From Hyphomicrobiales bacterium (lineage in GTDB: Bacteria > Pseudomonadota > Alphaproteobacteria > Rhizobiales > CAJQND01): a stretch of DNA of 64,000 nt. Both the position numbers and the translations under genes were made by a program. The stretch spans positions 62,001 to 126,000 of the forward strand of contig JANQOW010000075.1 of the NCBI GenBank assembly GCA_028285595.1, read 5' to 3'. Position 1 is the first letter of the stretch. Each line of letters opens with the position of its first letter. A model generated the notes under the pieces. The model was not told the DNA's origin. It saw only the letters and a program-made list of their open reading frames with translations, and made no database searches. This document shows, one piece after another, positions 9,042-17,141 of this stretch.

Positions 9042-9479
9042 ATGACGAGGACTATTCAGATTTTTGATGAGCTGGGCGAAATCCTCAAAACCTATGAGGT
9101 TCCACCTGGTCGCGAACAATTTGAGAACGTGATCTGGGAGGGTGCCCAGCTCGACGGTGCGCGACTTTCCGGAGCAAATTTCAAGGATGCTAATCTTTAT
9201 TGGGCAAACCTGTCCGCAGCCATCCTCGATGGCGCAAATCTTGAGAGCGCCGAGTTGCAGGGCGCCAACCTAAGGCACGCTTCTTGTGTTGGAGCCAACT
9301 TTCGCGGGGCAAACCTGGGTCGAGGAAACATCGGAGGCGGCGCCTGGCTCCAAGGCGCCGACCTCACCGGAGCCATCCTGAACAAAGCAATCCTTGAAGG
9401 CGCCGAATACGACAACGAAACCAAATTTCCCAGAGGCTTTCATCCGAGTTCGCACGGCATGGTGGAGAAGAACGCCTAG
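9042..9479 (+). CDS. Pentapeptide-repeat protein
   Basis: 145-residue protein built mainly of A(D/N)LXX pentapeptide repeats from about residue 35 to 120 (GARLSGANFKDANLYWANLS, then LDGANLESAELQGANL), which fold as a right-handed quadrilateral beta-helix. The N-terminal 30 residues (TIQIFDELGEILKTYEV) form a small cap. The frame is open from 8973, but ATG at 9042 with GAGGA 6 bases upstream is the better start. No signal peptide. Function of this group is mostly unknown (some members mimic DNA and bind gyrase); nothing here decides it. Confidence 0.85.
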   Translation: MTRTIQIFDELGEILKTYEVPPGREQFENVIWEGAQLDGARLSGANFKDANLYWANLSAAILDGANLESAELQGANLRHASCVGANFRGANLGRGNIGGGAWLQGADLTGAILNKAILEGAEYDNETKFPRGFHPSSHGMVEKNA

Positions 9480-9512
9480 CGGCCAGGAGACCTCCGGCAC
9501 CTTGCTTGACGG

Positions 9513-10139
9513 TCAAGCCGGTTCCGGGATGGGAGAAGCGACCATCGCAACGAAATTGGGCTCCGCTTCGATCCGCTCCAACCAGCGGCGGACGTTGGGA
9601 TAAGGTGCAAGGTCGACACCGCCCTCCGGGGCATGAGCGATATAGCTGTAACCTGCAACATCGGCGATGGTCATCCTCTCGGTCGCAAGCCAGGCGCGAC
9701 CGTCCAGATGCGCATCCATAACCTTAAACAGCGCATGCGCCTTTTCTACCGCAGCGGCGTGATCGAGCGGGACACCGAACACCTTGACCAGTCGGGCGGC
9801 GCATGGACCGGAGTAGATGTTGTCGGCGGCCACGGTAAGCCAACGCTGAACATGTGCGGCCTCTTTGGCATCGTCCGGGATCCAACCTTGCCCTTTGGCA
9901 TATGTCTGCACGAGATAGACCAGAATGGCGTTGCTGTCGGCGAGGGTGTAACCGCCATCGTCAATCGCAGGGACCAGTCCGAATGGACTGATCTTCAAAA
10001 AGTCAGATGCTTTGTGGGCACCATTGGCCATATCAAGGTCTATGGTTTCATAAGGCAGACCGAGCAGGGCAAGCATAAGCTCGACCCGGTGGCAGTGACC
10101 AGATTTCGGACTACGGTAAAGTTTGATCGGTGTGGTCAT
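9513..10139 (-). CDS. Glutathione S-transferase family protein
   Basis: 208-residue cytosolic GST. The N-terminal thioredoxin-like domain (about 1-78) begins KLYRSPKSGHCHRVELMLALLGLPYE and contains the cis-Pro/Ser-Asn glutathione-binding turn (VPAIDDGGYTLADSNAILVYL); the C-terminal all-helical domain contains MTIADVAGYSY. ATG at 10139 with AGGAAG upstream is preferred over an upstream in-frame start at 10169. It is divergent from a LysR regulator 149 bases away, which probably controls it. Confidence 0.9.
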   Translation of the reverse strand: MTTPIKLYRSPKSGHCHRVELMLALLGLPYETIDLDMANGAHKASDFLKISPFGLVPAIDDGGYTLADSNAILVYLVQTYAKGQGWIPDDAKEAAHVQRWLTVAADNIYSGPCAARLVKVFGVPLDHAAAVEKAHALFKVMDAHLDGRAWLATERMTIADVAGYSYIAHAPEGGVDLAPYPNVRRWLERIEAEPNFVAMVASPIPEPA

Positions 10140-10231
10140 AGGTTTCTTCCTGTAAAGGCTGGGCTCCATTCGCGCGCGGACCGCATGAGCGCACTTGGAA
10201 TTTGGCAGCTATACCGGACGCCTTGAACTAG

Positions 10232-10261
10232 AATAATATCGGAAATACAAAAGTTATTATT
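10232..10261. promoter_or_regulatory. AT-rich inverted repeat in GST/LysR intergenic region
   Basis: AATAATA at 10232-10238 and TATTATT at 10255-10261 are exact inverted copies with a 16-base spacer, 27 bases before the LysR start, between the divergent GST and LysR genes. The position fits autoregulation by the LysR protein; the repeat is short and AT-rich, so chance is not excluded. Confidence 0.35.
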
Positions 10262-10288
10262 TTGGTTTTTGCAATAAAGGCAATCAAG

Positions 10289-11185
10289 ATGGATCGGCTT
10301 AGAACGCTTGAAGTGTTTGTCGCGGTTGCGGAAGCTGAGAGCTTTGCCGGCGGGGCACGTGCCGTTGGCATGAGCGCACCTTCTGCCACCCGCGGGATCA
10401 ACGAATTGGAAGATCGACTTGGCGCCCGCCTTTTTACAAGAACGACGCGTGTGGTGAGGCTGACGGATGTAGGGCACGCTTATCTTGAGGAAGTGCGCGG
10501 CATCCTGACTGATCTGGGCGCCGCCGACGATGCGGTATCCGGCGCCGTCAGCAAACCGAAAGGTCTCCTCCGGCTCACATCCCCTGTTGAGTTTGGGCGG
10601 ATCTATGTGACCCCCATTGTGGCTGAGTACCTAGACTTGCACCCAGATGTTTCAGCGAGCGTGTTGATGGTGGATCGGATCGTAAACCTGGCTGAAGAGG
10701 GTCTCGACGTCGGTGTGCGCATTGGGCCCTTGACTGCGTCAGGCTTGATGAGCGTGCGAGTGGGACAAGTCCGTCGCATTGTGTGCGGGGCTCCCTCTTA
10801 CTTTGAGAAGCACGGGTTACCTCAAGTCCCCGAGGATCTGTCGCAGCACAAAATCATTGGGGCAGCTTCGGTTACACCAAGCAATGAATGGCGGTTCGGA
10901 AAAACGCAAAGCAAAGCCGTCAAAGTGTACCCACGGTTGTCGACCTCCAGTATCGCGGCGGCGACGGCGTTAGCGCGGCGAGGCTGGGGACTGACGCGTG
11001 TGCTGTCGTATCAGGTCGGCCCATATCTGGAGTCCGGCGAACTCATCACCGTTCTTGAAGAATTTGAACCCGAGCATCTTCCGATCCATCTGGTGCACTA
11101 TGAAGGAAGGCGGGTCTCGGTCAAAGTTCGCGCATTCCTTGATCTGGCACGCGATCGCCTCCGCCAGTCGCCGGTGTTGCGCTAG
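10289..11185 (+). CDS. LysR-family transcriptional regulator
   Basis: 298-residue regulator. The N-terminal winged helix-turn-helix (residues about 1-60: MDRLRTLEVFVAVAEAESFA, then ATRGINELEDRLGARLFTRTTR) is followed by a linker helix and a periplasmic-binding-protein-like effector domain from about 90. ATG at 10289 with AAAGG 8 bases upstream is preferred to an earlier in-frame start at 10262. It is divergently placed to the GST gene, the classic LysR-target arrangement. Effector unknown. Confidence 0.93.
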   Translation: MDRLRTLEVFVAVAEAESFAGGARAVGMSAPSATRGINELEDRLGARLFTRTTRVVRLTDVGHAYLEEVRGILTDLGAADDAVSGAVSKPKGLLRLTSPVEFGRIYVTPIVAEYLDLHPDVSASVLMVDRIVNLAEEGLDVGVRIGPLTASGLMSVRVGQVRRIVCGAPSYFEKHGLPQVPEDLSQHKIIGAASVTPSNEWRFGKTQSKAVKVYPRLSTSSIAAATALARRGWGLTRVLSYQVGPYLESGELITVLEEFEPEHLPIHLVHYEGRRVSVKVRAFLDLARDRLRQSPVLR

Positions 11186-11323
11186 AAGCGGCCGTGTGGC
11201 GCCCTTTTCGTGAGAGAGGCGTATGAGTGACCCTGACCCCCTTCTGAACGAACCTAGTAATGGCCCAGTTTTAGGGGGGAAGGACATAAACGGATACGCC
11301 CCAGACTCACACCGCGTCAGCTC

Positions 11324-12190
11324 CTAAGAAAGCCTATCGCTGAAGTGATCGAACACCAACCGGATGCGTCTACTGGTCTTCAATTCACTGTGCGTGACCA
11401 GCCAAGTGGGCAGTTTGAAGACGGAAATTTCGCTCAAGACGGGCACGAGATCTGGGAACTTTTCTGCAGCCTTTTCGGGCAAGATTGCGATACCCAGCCC
11501 GTCTCGAGCCATCTGAAGGGCGACAAACTGTGAAGACGACGTAAAGCGGAAATTTGCCCTCGTGATCTCAAGACCTAGCGGCAACAGGTAACCCAGCATT
11601 CTGTCAGCATCGACGAAGCTCAAAATCTGATGGGACGACACACTGTGCTTCGCCGGATGACCAACCGCTTCAAGATACGCCGTACTTGCAAAGAACCTCA
11701 TGCTTTCATCTCGAAGGCGTTTAGCGAACAGGTTCGGCTGATCGGGACGGGCATGGCGAATCGCGATGTCGGCTTCCCGCCGCACGAGATCCCTAACACC
11801 ATTGTCCGCAATAATATCCATCTCAAGCGACGGAGCCTTCTTTGCGATCTCCGTTACGATCGGCGGCAAGACCAGGGCCGACATCAATTCCGACGCCGTG
11901 ATCCGTACCTGACCTTCAACCAACTGAGATTGGCCAAGCGCCGAAAGAGAGACCATGTCTGCACCGCGCGCCATCGCCCGAACATGGTCAAGCAACTCAA
12001 CACCACTTTGGGTTAGCGCAACCGATCGCCCGGTTCGTTCAAAAAGGGTTGCGTTAAGCGAACTCTCAAACGCCCCGATCTGTCGGCTGATGGTTGGCTG
12101 TGTCTGTCCAAGGACACGAGCCGCGCCTGAAAGAGACCCCTCATCGGCGACGGCAAGGAATGTTTTAGCGTGATCCCAATCAAATCCCAT
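11324..12190 (-). CDS. LysR-family transcriptional regulator
   Basis: 288-residue regulator with an N-terminal helix-turn-helix (FDWDHAKTFLAVADEGSLSG, then QPTISRQIGAFESSLNATLF at about 30-50) and an effector-binding domain from about 88. It is divergent from an NAD(P)-binding reductase gene 138 bases away, and a perfect inverted repeat lies between them, so the reductase is its probable target. It is convergent with the preceding LysR gene. Effector unknown. Confidence 0.92.
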   Translation of the reverse strand: MGFDWDHAKTFLAVADEGSLSGAARVLGQTQPTISRQIGAFESSLNATLFERTGRSVALTQSGVELLDHVRAMARGADMVSLSALGQSQLVEGQVRITASELMSALVLPPIVTEIAKKAPSLEMDIIADNGVRDLVRREADIAIRHARPDQPNLFAKRLRDESMRFFASTAYLEAVGHPAKHSVSSHQILSFVDADRMLGYLLPLGLEITRANFRFTSSSQFVALQMARDGLGIAILPEKAAEKFPDLVPVLSEISVFKLPTWLVTHSELKTSRRIRLVFDHFSDRLS

Positions 12191-12227
12191 GTCTTCAATA
12201 TATTCTATTTTTGCATACTAAACCAAC

Positions 12228-12253
12228 GATATTCGAAATTTACATCGAATATC
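12228..12253. promoter_or_regulatory. Perfect 9-bp inverted repeat, probable LysR operator
   Basis: GATATTCGA (12228-12236) and TCGAATATC (12245-12253) are exact inverted copies with an 8-base spacer, midway between the divergent LysR gene (start 12190) and the reductase gene (start 12329). Dyads of this size with T and A flanks are the usual recognition sites of LysR proteins. Confidence 0.6.
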
Positions 12254-12328
12254 TGCATGAGTTAGATCTACCTTCCCTATCAAAGCAGGCGCCGCCAGGC
12301 GACCTGGAAACTGGTTTAAGGCAAGAGA

Positions 12329-12952
12329 ATGAAGCTCGTGGTATTGGGTGCGAACGGCCGCACCGGAAGACTTGTGGTCCAAGAAGCACTGGCATTGGGC
12401 GAAACAGTCACAGCGGTTATGCGGCCGAGCGCGAACCGCCCATCGATCCAGCACAGTCAATTGAATGTTCTTCTAGGCGATCCATGCGATCCGAAGTTTC
12501 TTGCGACGGCTTTCGAAGATCAAGACGCGGTCATATCAACTCTAGGAGGGAGAAGTCCTACCAGACGGGCAACATCGGTCTATTTCAGGTCGGCAGACGC
12601 AATTGTGGAGGCAGCAAGCAAAGTTGAGCTCAAACGCATAGCCGTCACGTCCAGTGCACTGCTTTTTCCCCCCACACGTCTGACAGACAAGCTTTTGGCA
12701 ACCGTGGTCCGCAACGTTGTTCAAAGTGCAACGCAGATGGAAGAAACACTGCGCAGCGCAAATCTCGAAGTGACTGTTGGACGCTGCGGATTTCTGACAA
12801 ACGCGGCTGAACCGAAATACCGTGCCGAACTTGGATCTTTGCCTGTAAACGGCACATCCATTTCTCGTCTGGGCCTAGCAAAGTTCTTGGTCGACATGAT
12901 CCGCGAACCCGCATCAGGAACACAGATCTATGGCGTCTCTGGTCCGGTGTAA
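12329..12952 (+). CDS. NAD(P)H-binding atypical short-chain reductase
   Basis: 207-residue Rossmann-fold protein of the NAD(P)H-binding (NmrA/atypical SDR) group. The dinucleotide motif GANGRTG is at residues 7-13, after the first strand MKLVVL; AVMRPSANRP follows the second strand, as expected for NADP-preferring members. It lacks the classic SDR YxxxK pair, so it could be a redox sensor, a flavin/quinone-type reductase or a biliverdin-reductase-like enzyme. A LysR gene diverges upstream. Confidence 0.85.
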   Translation: MKLVVLGANGRTGRLVVQEALALGETVTAVMRPSANRPSIQHSQLNVLLGDPCDPKFLATAFEDQDAVISTLGGRSPTRRATSVYFRSADAIVEAASKVELKRIAVTSSALLFPPTRLTDKLLATVVRNVVQSATQMEETLRSANLEVTVGRCGFLTNAAEPKYRAELGSLPVNGTSISRLGLAKFLVDMIREPASGTQIYGVSGPV

Positions 12953-13083
12953 CTTAAGTCGCACTCCAGCTTCATTGTGGCCCGCTAACGGTCAGTACGC
13001 GCAACTCAACGGTCGGTGTTCATTCTTCCATGAGCCACCAATCTAATGCTTTTAATCTCTGAGGCTTTGCGCGAGAGTCAGCC

Positions 13084-13848
13084 ATGGCTCAGCCGTCTTT
13101 CTCTCATCCCTATCTTTCAGGGTCAGCTTTTGCCGCCTTCGCGCATCGAGGCGGCGGCTTGGAGAATCCGGAGAACAGTCACCGTGCCTTTGCTGCTGCA
13201 GCCACCATGGGCTATCGCTACATTGAAACGGATGTGCAAGCGACGGCTGACGGCATCGTCATGGTGTTCCACGACGACGACCTGGCACCCCTAACAGATG
13301 GTGAGGGCATTATTTCTGATTTGCCCCACAGCGACGTGCAGCAGGCCCGTATCAGCGGGAGCGAACCGCTCATGACGCTTGAGGAGGCGCTCGTCAGCTT
13401 TCCCGAGATCCGATTTAACATCGATATCAAAACCGACCACGCGCTTGATCCAACGCTAGACCTTCTGAGCAGAATGGATGCTCTGGACCGTGTCTGCCTT
13501 GCATCATTCAGTGACAAGCGGCTTGGCCGGATACGTAAGCGATTTGGCGACTTGGCCTGTACTGGCGGTGGTCCACGCGATGTCACCGCGCTGAAGTTCG
13601 CCTCTTGGGGGTTGCCCTTCCTAAGCAGCTATTGCCAATGCGCACAGGTGCCAATACGCGAATACGGCATCACGATCCCCACACGCCAATTCATTGACCA
13701 CTGCAGCCAGTCCGGAATTGCCGTTCATGTGTGGACAATTGACTCTGCAGAGGAGATGCGTCGCCTGATCCGTCTCGGCGTTCATGGCGTCATGACAGAT
13801 CGGCCAAGCGTCTTGAAGAAGATCGCTCAGGAGGAGGGTGTATGGTGA
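13084..13848 (+). CDS. Glycerophosphodiester phosphodiesterase
   Basis: 254-residue GDPD-family TIM barrel that hydrolyses glycerophosphodiesters to sn-glycerol-3-phosphate and an alcohol. The diagnostic motifs are present: AHRGG near residue 20, ENPENS near 27-32, IETDVQ with the metal-binding Glu and Asp near 46, and VFHDDDL near 60. No signal peptide, so cytosolic. ATG at 13084 follows GAGAG. The adjacent small membrane-protein gene is 137 bases downstream on the same strand. Confidence 0.93.
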   Translation: MAQPSFSHPYLSGSAFAAFAHRGGGLENPENSHRAFAAAATMGYRYIETDVQATADGIVMVFHDDDLAPLTDGEGIISDLPHSDVQQARISGSEPLMTLEEALVSFPEIRFNIDIKTDHALDPTLDLLSRMDALDRVCLASFSDKRLGRIRKRFGDLACTGGGPRDVTALKFASWGLPFLSSYCQCAQVPIREYGITIPTRQFIDHCSQSGIAVHVWTIDSAEEMRRLIRLGVHGVMTDRPSVLKKIAQEEGVW

Positions 13849-13985
13849 TTGGCGACGAGCAGCATCATCTTCAACCATAGCGTTATGGGTTGTGTTCCAC
13901 CGTCAGGGCAAGCGCAGGATATCAGCCTGATCCGGTTGCTTTGCAGACAGACTGCCTGGCGCATCACTTGCAGAGCTGCATTCTC

Positions 13986-14285
13986 ATGAAGCACATGATC
14001 CTTCTCTATCGAGGCGATTTGCCACTTGAGGATGCGTTCTGGAAGTGGGCTGTTGTCGGTGGCCTTATCGTGAACCTCGTGTCCAGCGTGCTCTTTCTTT
14101 TTCTGATCATAGCCGATCATCCGATCTCGGCGCTTATTGTCGGTTACGCGTTCTCTGTGCCCTACAATTTCATCGTGTCTGTGGGGGTATGGCGTTCAGC
14201 AGATCGGTATGGCGGAGAACGCCGTTGGGCTGAGCTTGCGCGGCTTGCAACTGTTGTCGGTATGATCGTGCTCAGCGTCACTTAA
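13986..14285 (+). CDS. Small two-segment inner-membrane protein
   Basis: 99 residues from ATG at 13986 (a second ATG lies 9 bases later). It reads RGDLPLEDAFWKWAVVGGLI followed by two hydrophobic segments (about residues 18-42 and 50-68) and a conserved-looking charged C-terminal part (VWRSADRYGGERRWAELAR), ending with a third hydrophobic stretch. Proteins of this pattern are common, uncharacterised inner-membrane proteins in alphaproteobacteria. The frame is open upstream to 13890, but the extra residues look non-coding. Function unknown. Confidence 0.7.
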   Translation: MKHMILLYRGDLPLEDAFWKWAVVGGLIVNLVSSVLFLFLIIADHPISALIVGYAFSVPYNFIVSVGVWRSADRYGGERRWAELARLATVVGMIVLSVT

Positions 14286-14342
14286 GGATTCACGTCCGTA
14301 GCTGCCCCGCCCTATTCCGCATTAAGTGCGTTACAGTGAAAT

Positions 14343-15653
14343 CTAGATCCTACCGATCTTTCTTTTCAGAGGGTGAGACTTTTCGGTCCGACCATCCAGC
14401 CAGTTCTTCAACGGAGACGCAGCAGCTATTCTCGCGAGCCAACCAGAGAGGGACATGGCGATCCGATCCAGCCCGATGGAGACCGGGTCCGGGCCAACCC
14501 GAAAACACAAGAACCAGAAACGCCATAGCGCGAAGATGCAAACCAGGACGAACGGGCCCCACAACGCAACAATAGGCGAAAAGCCTGCGTGCTCCACAGC
14601 CAGAGTGCCCTGCTCCAAAACCTGTAAGTAGGCAACCAGGATAACGATCGCGAGCACGAAACGATGGTTCTGCCCACCCGCGCCTGTGCCCATGGCAAAT
14701 GGCAGCGCGAGGAATGGCAAAATCAGTATTGTGGCAATCTTCACCAAGCGTTTGTGCAAGCCAGCCTGAATGCCGGATTCCGACATGTGCTTTGGCGGTG
14801 CGCGGGCCGCGCTGAACAGCTCAACCAGCGTCAGTTCGTGAGCATCATGTCCTCTTTGTCGATACTCCCGCGAATGAGCTTCCCCAAACGGGGTTTGTCG
14901 CGTCGTAAAGGTGCCATCAAATATCCTGTTTTCTTGTTGTTCACTCAGGCTATTGGGATCGGCGGAGAGTTTCTGCCAGCGACCGTCCTGAAGCGACAGG
15001 ATCGGTCTGCGACTGCGAGAGTCTTCAACAAGAAAACCAGACTTTGCGGTCACCGTTTCTCGTGCACCTTGTTCGTCCACAGTGAACAAAAACAATTTCT
15101 GATATGTGCTTTGTTCTGGATCTACCTTGTCGATGAAGATGGTTGTGTTCCCAAGTTTGGTGAACACCCCGGCTTCAACGACGTAAATCACCGCCACGTT
15201 TCGAAGTTCGTGTGCGATTGCGCGCGTTGCATATCTTGCATAGGGGGAAACCCAGCCGGTGAGACAGATTGCGACCAGAGCCAGGGCAAGACTTAAGACA
15301 AGTATGGGCTGAGCCAGCCGAAGAAGGCCAACGCCCGCGTTCATAATCGCGGTCACCTCATTGCTCCGGGAGAGCTTACCGAAACCAATCAGCAAACCGA
15401 GAAACAGAGCAATCGGAATGATCGCATTGAGGTAATGCGGGATAAGAACGGCCATGAGTTCGGAGACGCGCGTCAGAGAGCTATTCTTGCCCAGGACCAA
15501 TTCCGACATTCTGACGAATCTTGCCATCAGCAAGATCATCAGCCCGAGGCCTCCAGCAATCAGGGTCGGGCGCAACACGACCTTGAGAACGTACAGATTG
15601 ATCGTTGATGCTGCACCCCGGCAAAATTGGCTCGTGAAACCCTTCGCGGCCAT
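14343..15653 (-). CDS. LptF/LptG-family permease (solitary)
   Basis: 436-residue YjgP/YjgQ-family inner-membrane protein. Three hydrophobic segments before and three after a periplasmic jellyroll-like region (about 150-290), with the family pattern LLGKLSRSNEVTAIMNAG-like at about 95-112 (here GFGKLSRSNEVTAIMNAG). LptF and LptG normally pair in the LPS-extracting LptB2FG complex; here only one is present. ATG at 15653 is chosen, 13 bases after the glycosyltransferase stop; the frame runs upstream to 15725. Its position after a glycosyltransferase and an ABC exporter suggests a role in moving a glycolipid or polymer. Confidence 0.85.
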   Translation of the reverse strand: MAAKGFTSQFCRGAASTINLYVLKVVLRPTLIAGGLGLMILLMARFVRMSELVLGKNSSLTRVSELMAVLIPHYLNAIIPIALFLGLLIGFGKLSRSNEVTAIMNAGVGLLRLAQPILVLSLALALVAICLTGWVSPYARYATRAIAHELRNVAVIYVVEAGVFTKLGNTTIFIDKVDPEQSTYQKLFLFTVDEQGARETVTAKSGFLVEDSRSRRPILSLQDGRWQKLSADPNSLSEQQENRIFDGTFTTRQTPFGEAHSREYRQRGHDAHELTLVELFSAARAPPKHMSESGIQAGLHKRLVKIATILILPFLALPFAMGTGAGGQNHRFVLAIVILVAYLQVLEQGTLAVEHAGFSPIVALWGPFVLVCIFALWRFWFLCFRVGPDPVSIGLDRIAMSLSGWLARIAAASPLKNWLDGRTEKSHPLKRKIGRI

Positions 15654-15666
15654 CGTATCCGGTCTC

Positions 15667-16953
15667 TCAGTCGCGCAAGCCGGACAGTACGGGGGATGGA
15701 ACCGCGCCGGGGCTGTCGCCCCCAAGTGATGTTACAGCGACCTTGGCGCTATCGCCCACCAACTCACCATAATCCTGAACGAGGTCATCCAGTATGGTGT
15801 CCCAGTCATATAGCCGGCTCCGCTTCAAACTCGCGATACCCATACTTCTCCGCAAGGCAGCGTTCTCAATCAGGTCTTGAAGACTGTCTGCAAACTCACC
15901 ACTTTCGTTTGTCTCGGCGAACAATCCGTTCTCACCCTCGGCAACCAGACAATTGTTGCCTGCACCCCTCGCACAGACCACCGGCAATCCGGAAGACATG
16001 GCTTCCAATGTCACATTACCGAAGGTCTCGCTTGAGCTCGGGAAAAGAAAAATATCCGAACTCGCATACGCCGTAGCCAAGTTCTCCCCAACGAGAAAGC
16101 CTGAAAAAGCCGCGTCGGGAAGGTCTCGCCTGAGCGAGGAATCTAGCGGCCCATCACCCACGATTGAGATCTTAAACTTCAGACCACGCAGCGCTAGCTT
16201 TTTGAAGATGTCCTTAAGCAACAGAACATTTTTTTCACGCACCAAACGCCCCACATACGTCACCACCACATCACGCTCCTGGAAGCCGAGTGAGCGGCGC
16301 CAGGCATCACTGCGCTTTGATGGATTGAAATGTTGGTGATCGACACCTCGAGACCAGAGCTTAACCGTACTGGCAATGTTGTCGCGTTGCAAAATCTCTC
16401 CAGCTGAGAGGCTTGGAACAAACACACAGCTGCACCGCTGATAAAAACGACGGGCCCGATTTCGCCAGACTGACCCCAAAAACTTAAGTCCGTAGTAGCG
16501 TGGGTAAGCATCATATCGCGTATGGTAGGACGCTGCGACGGGAAGACCCCACTTCTCGGCAAGCCTCAACGCTTGGTGTCCCACAATATCTGGAGTTGCA
16601 ATGTGGAAGAGCGTCGGCTGAAACGCCTCCAGAGATTGGACTGCCTGACGGCTCAACTCCAATCCGAGGCGATACTCCGATCTGGCGGGAATTGGGAGAG
16701 AGGGAACCCGAACTACCGTCCCAGCCGCCTCCAAAGCAGGTTTTGGCGCACTGGGCGCAACAACCATTGTCGGGATGTTTTCGGCTTCAAGATGGTTGAC
16801 AAGTCGGTTGAGTGTGACAGCCACTCCATCCCTTATGTAGTCGTAATTCCCCGTGAACAAAGCCACGCGCAAACGCGATTTTTTGGACTTCTTTGAAGTT
16901 TCAGCGTTTGCCGTGTATGGCTCAATCATCCCAAACCGACCACTTTTCAGCAT
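15667..16953 (-). CDS. GT4-type glycosyltransferase
   Basis: 428-residue GT-B fold glycosyltransferase of family 4. The N-terminal acceptor domain has TGNYDYIRDGVAVTLNRLV at about 29-47; the C-terminal domain has VTYVGRLVREKNVLLL and the donor-binding E-x7-E region (SSSETFGNVTLEAMSSGLPV). It resembles alpha-mannosyl- or sulfoquinovosyl-type transferases acting at the membrane. The start is uncertain: ATG 16953, TTG 16983 or ATG 16929 are all possible. It is followed closely by the LptF-like gene. Confidence 0.88.
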   Translation of the reverse strand: MLKSGRFGMIEPYTANAETSKKSKKSRLRVALFTGNYDYIRDGVAVTLNRLVNHLEAENIPTMVVAPSAPKPALEAAGTVVRVPSLPIPARSEYRLGLELSRQAVQSLEAFQPTLFHIATPDIVGHQALRLAEKWGLPVAASYHTRYDAYPRYYGLKFLGSVWRNRARRFYQRCSCVFVPSLSAGEILQRDNIASTVKLWSRGVDHQHFNPSKRSDAWRRSLGFQERDVVVTYVGRLVREKNVLLLKDIFKKLALRGLKFKISIVGDGPLDSSLRRDLPDAAFSGFLVGENLATAYASSDIFLFPSSSETFGNVTLEAMSSGLPVVCARGAGNNCLVAEGENGLFAETNESGEFADSLQDLIENAALRRSMGIASLKRSRLYDWDTILDDLVQDYGELVGDSAKVAVTSLGGDSPGAVPSPVLSGLRD

Positions 16954-17141
16954 TTGGTTAACATAGTTGCTCAGCGCGGGCAAGAAAGCGCAACCTCATC
17001 GTGTGCTCAGAGATCCTGATTATACCGAAGATATTGTGCGGAAAATGGCAGGAACGCCGGCTTCAGCTCCGTATCTCGCAACTGGGACGGTGAGCGAAAC
17101 CATTGCGCCGGGAGCACCGGCGGAAGGCGTTCTCCGGGTGT

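Noticed and set aside
9130..9420. Regularly spaced DNA similarity that could be read as a short repeat array
   Set aside because: The periodicity is 15 bases and comes from pentapeptide codons in a coding gene; it is not a CRISPR or a tandem DNA repeat.
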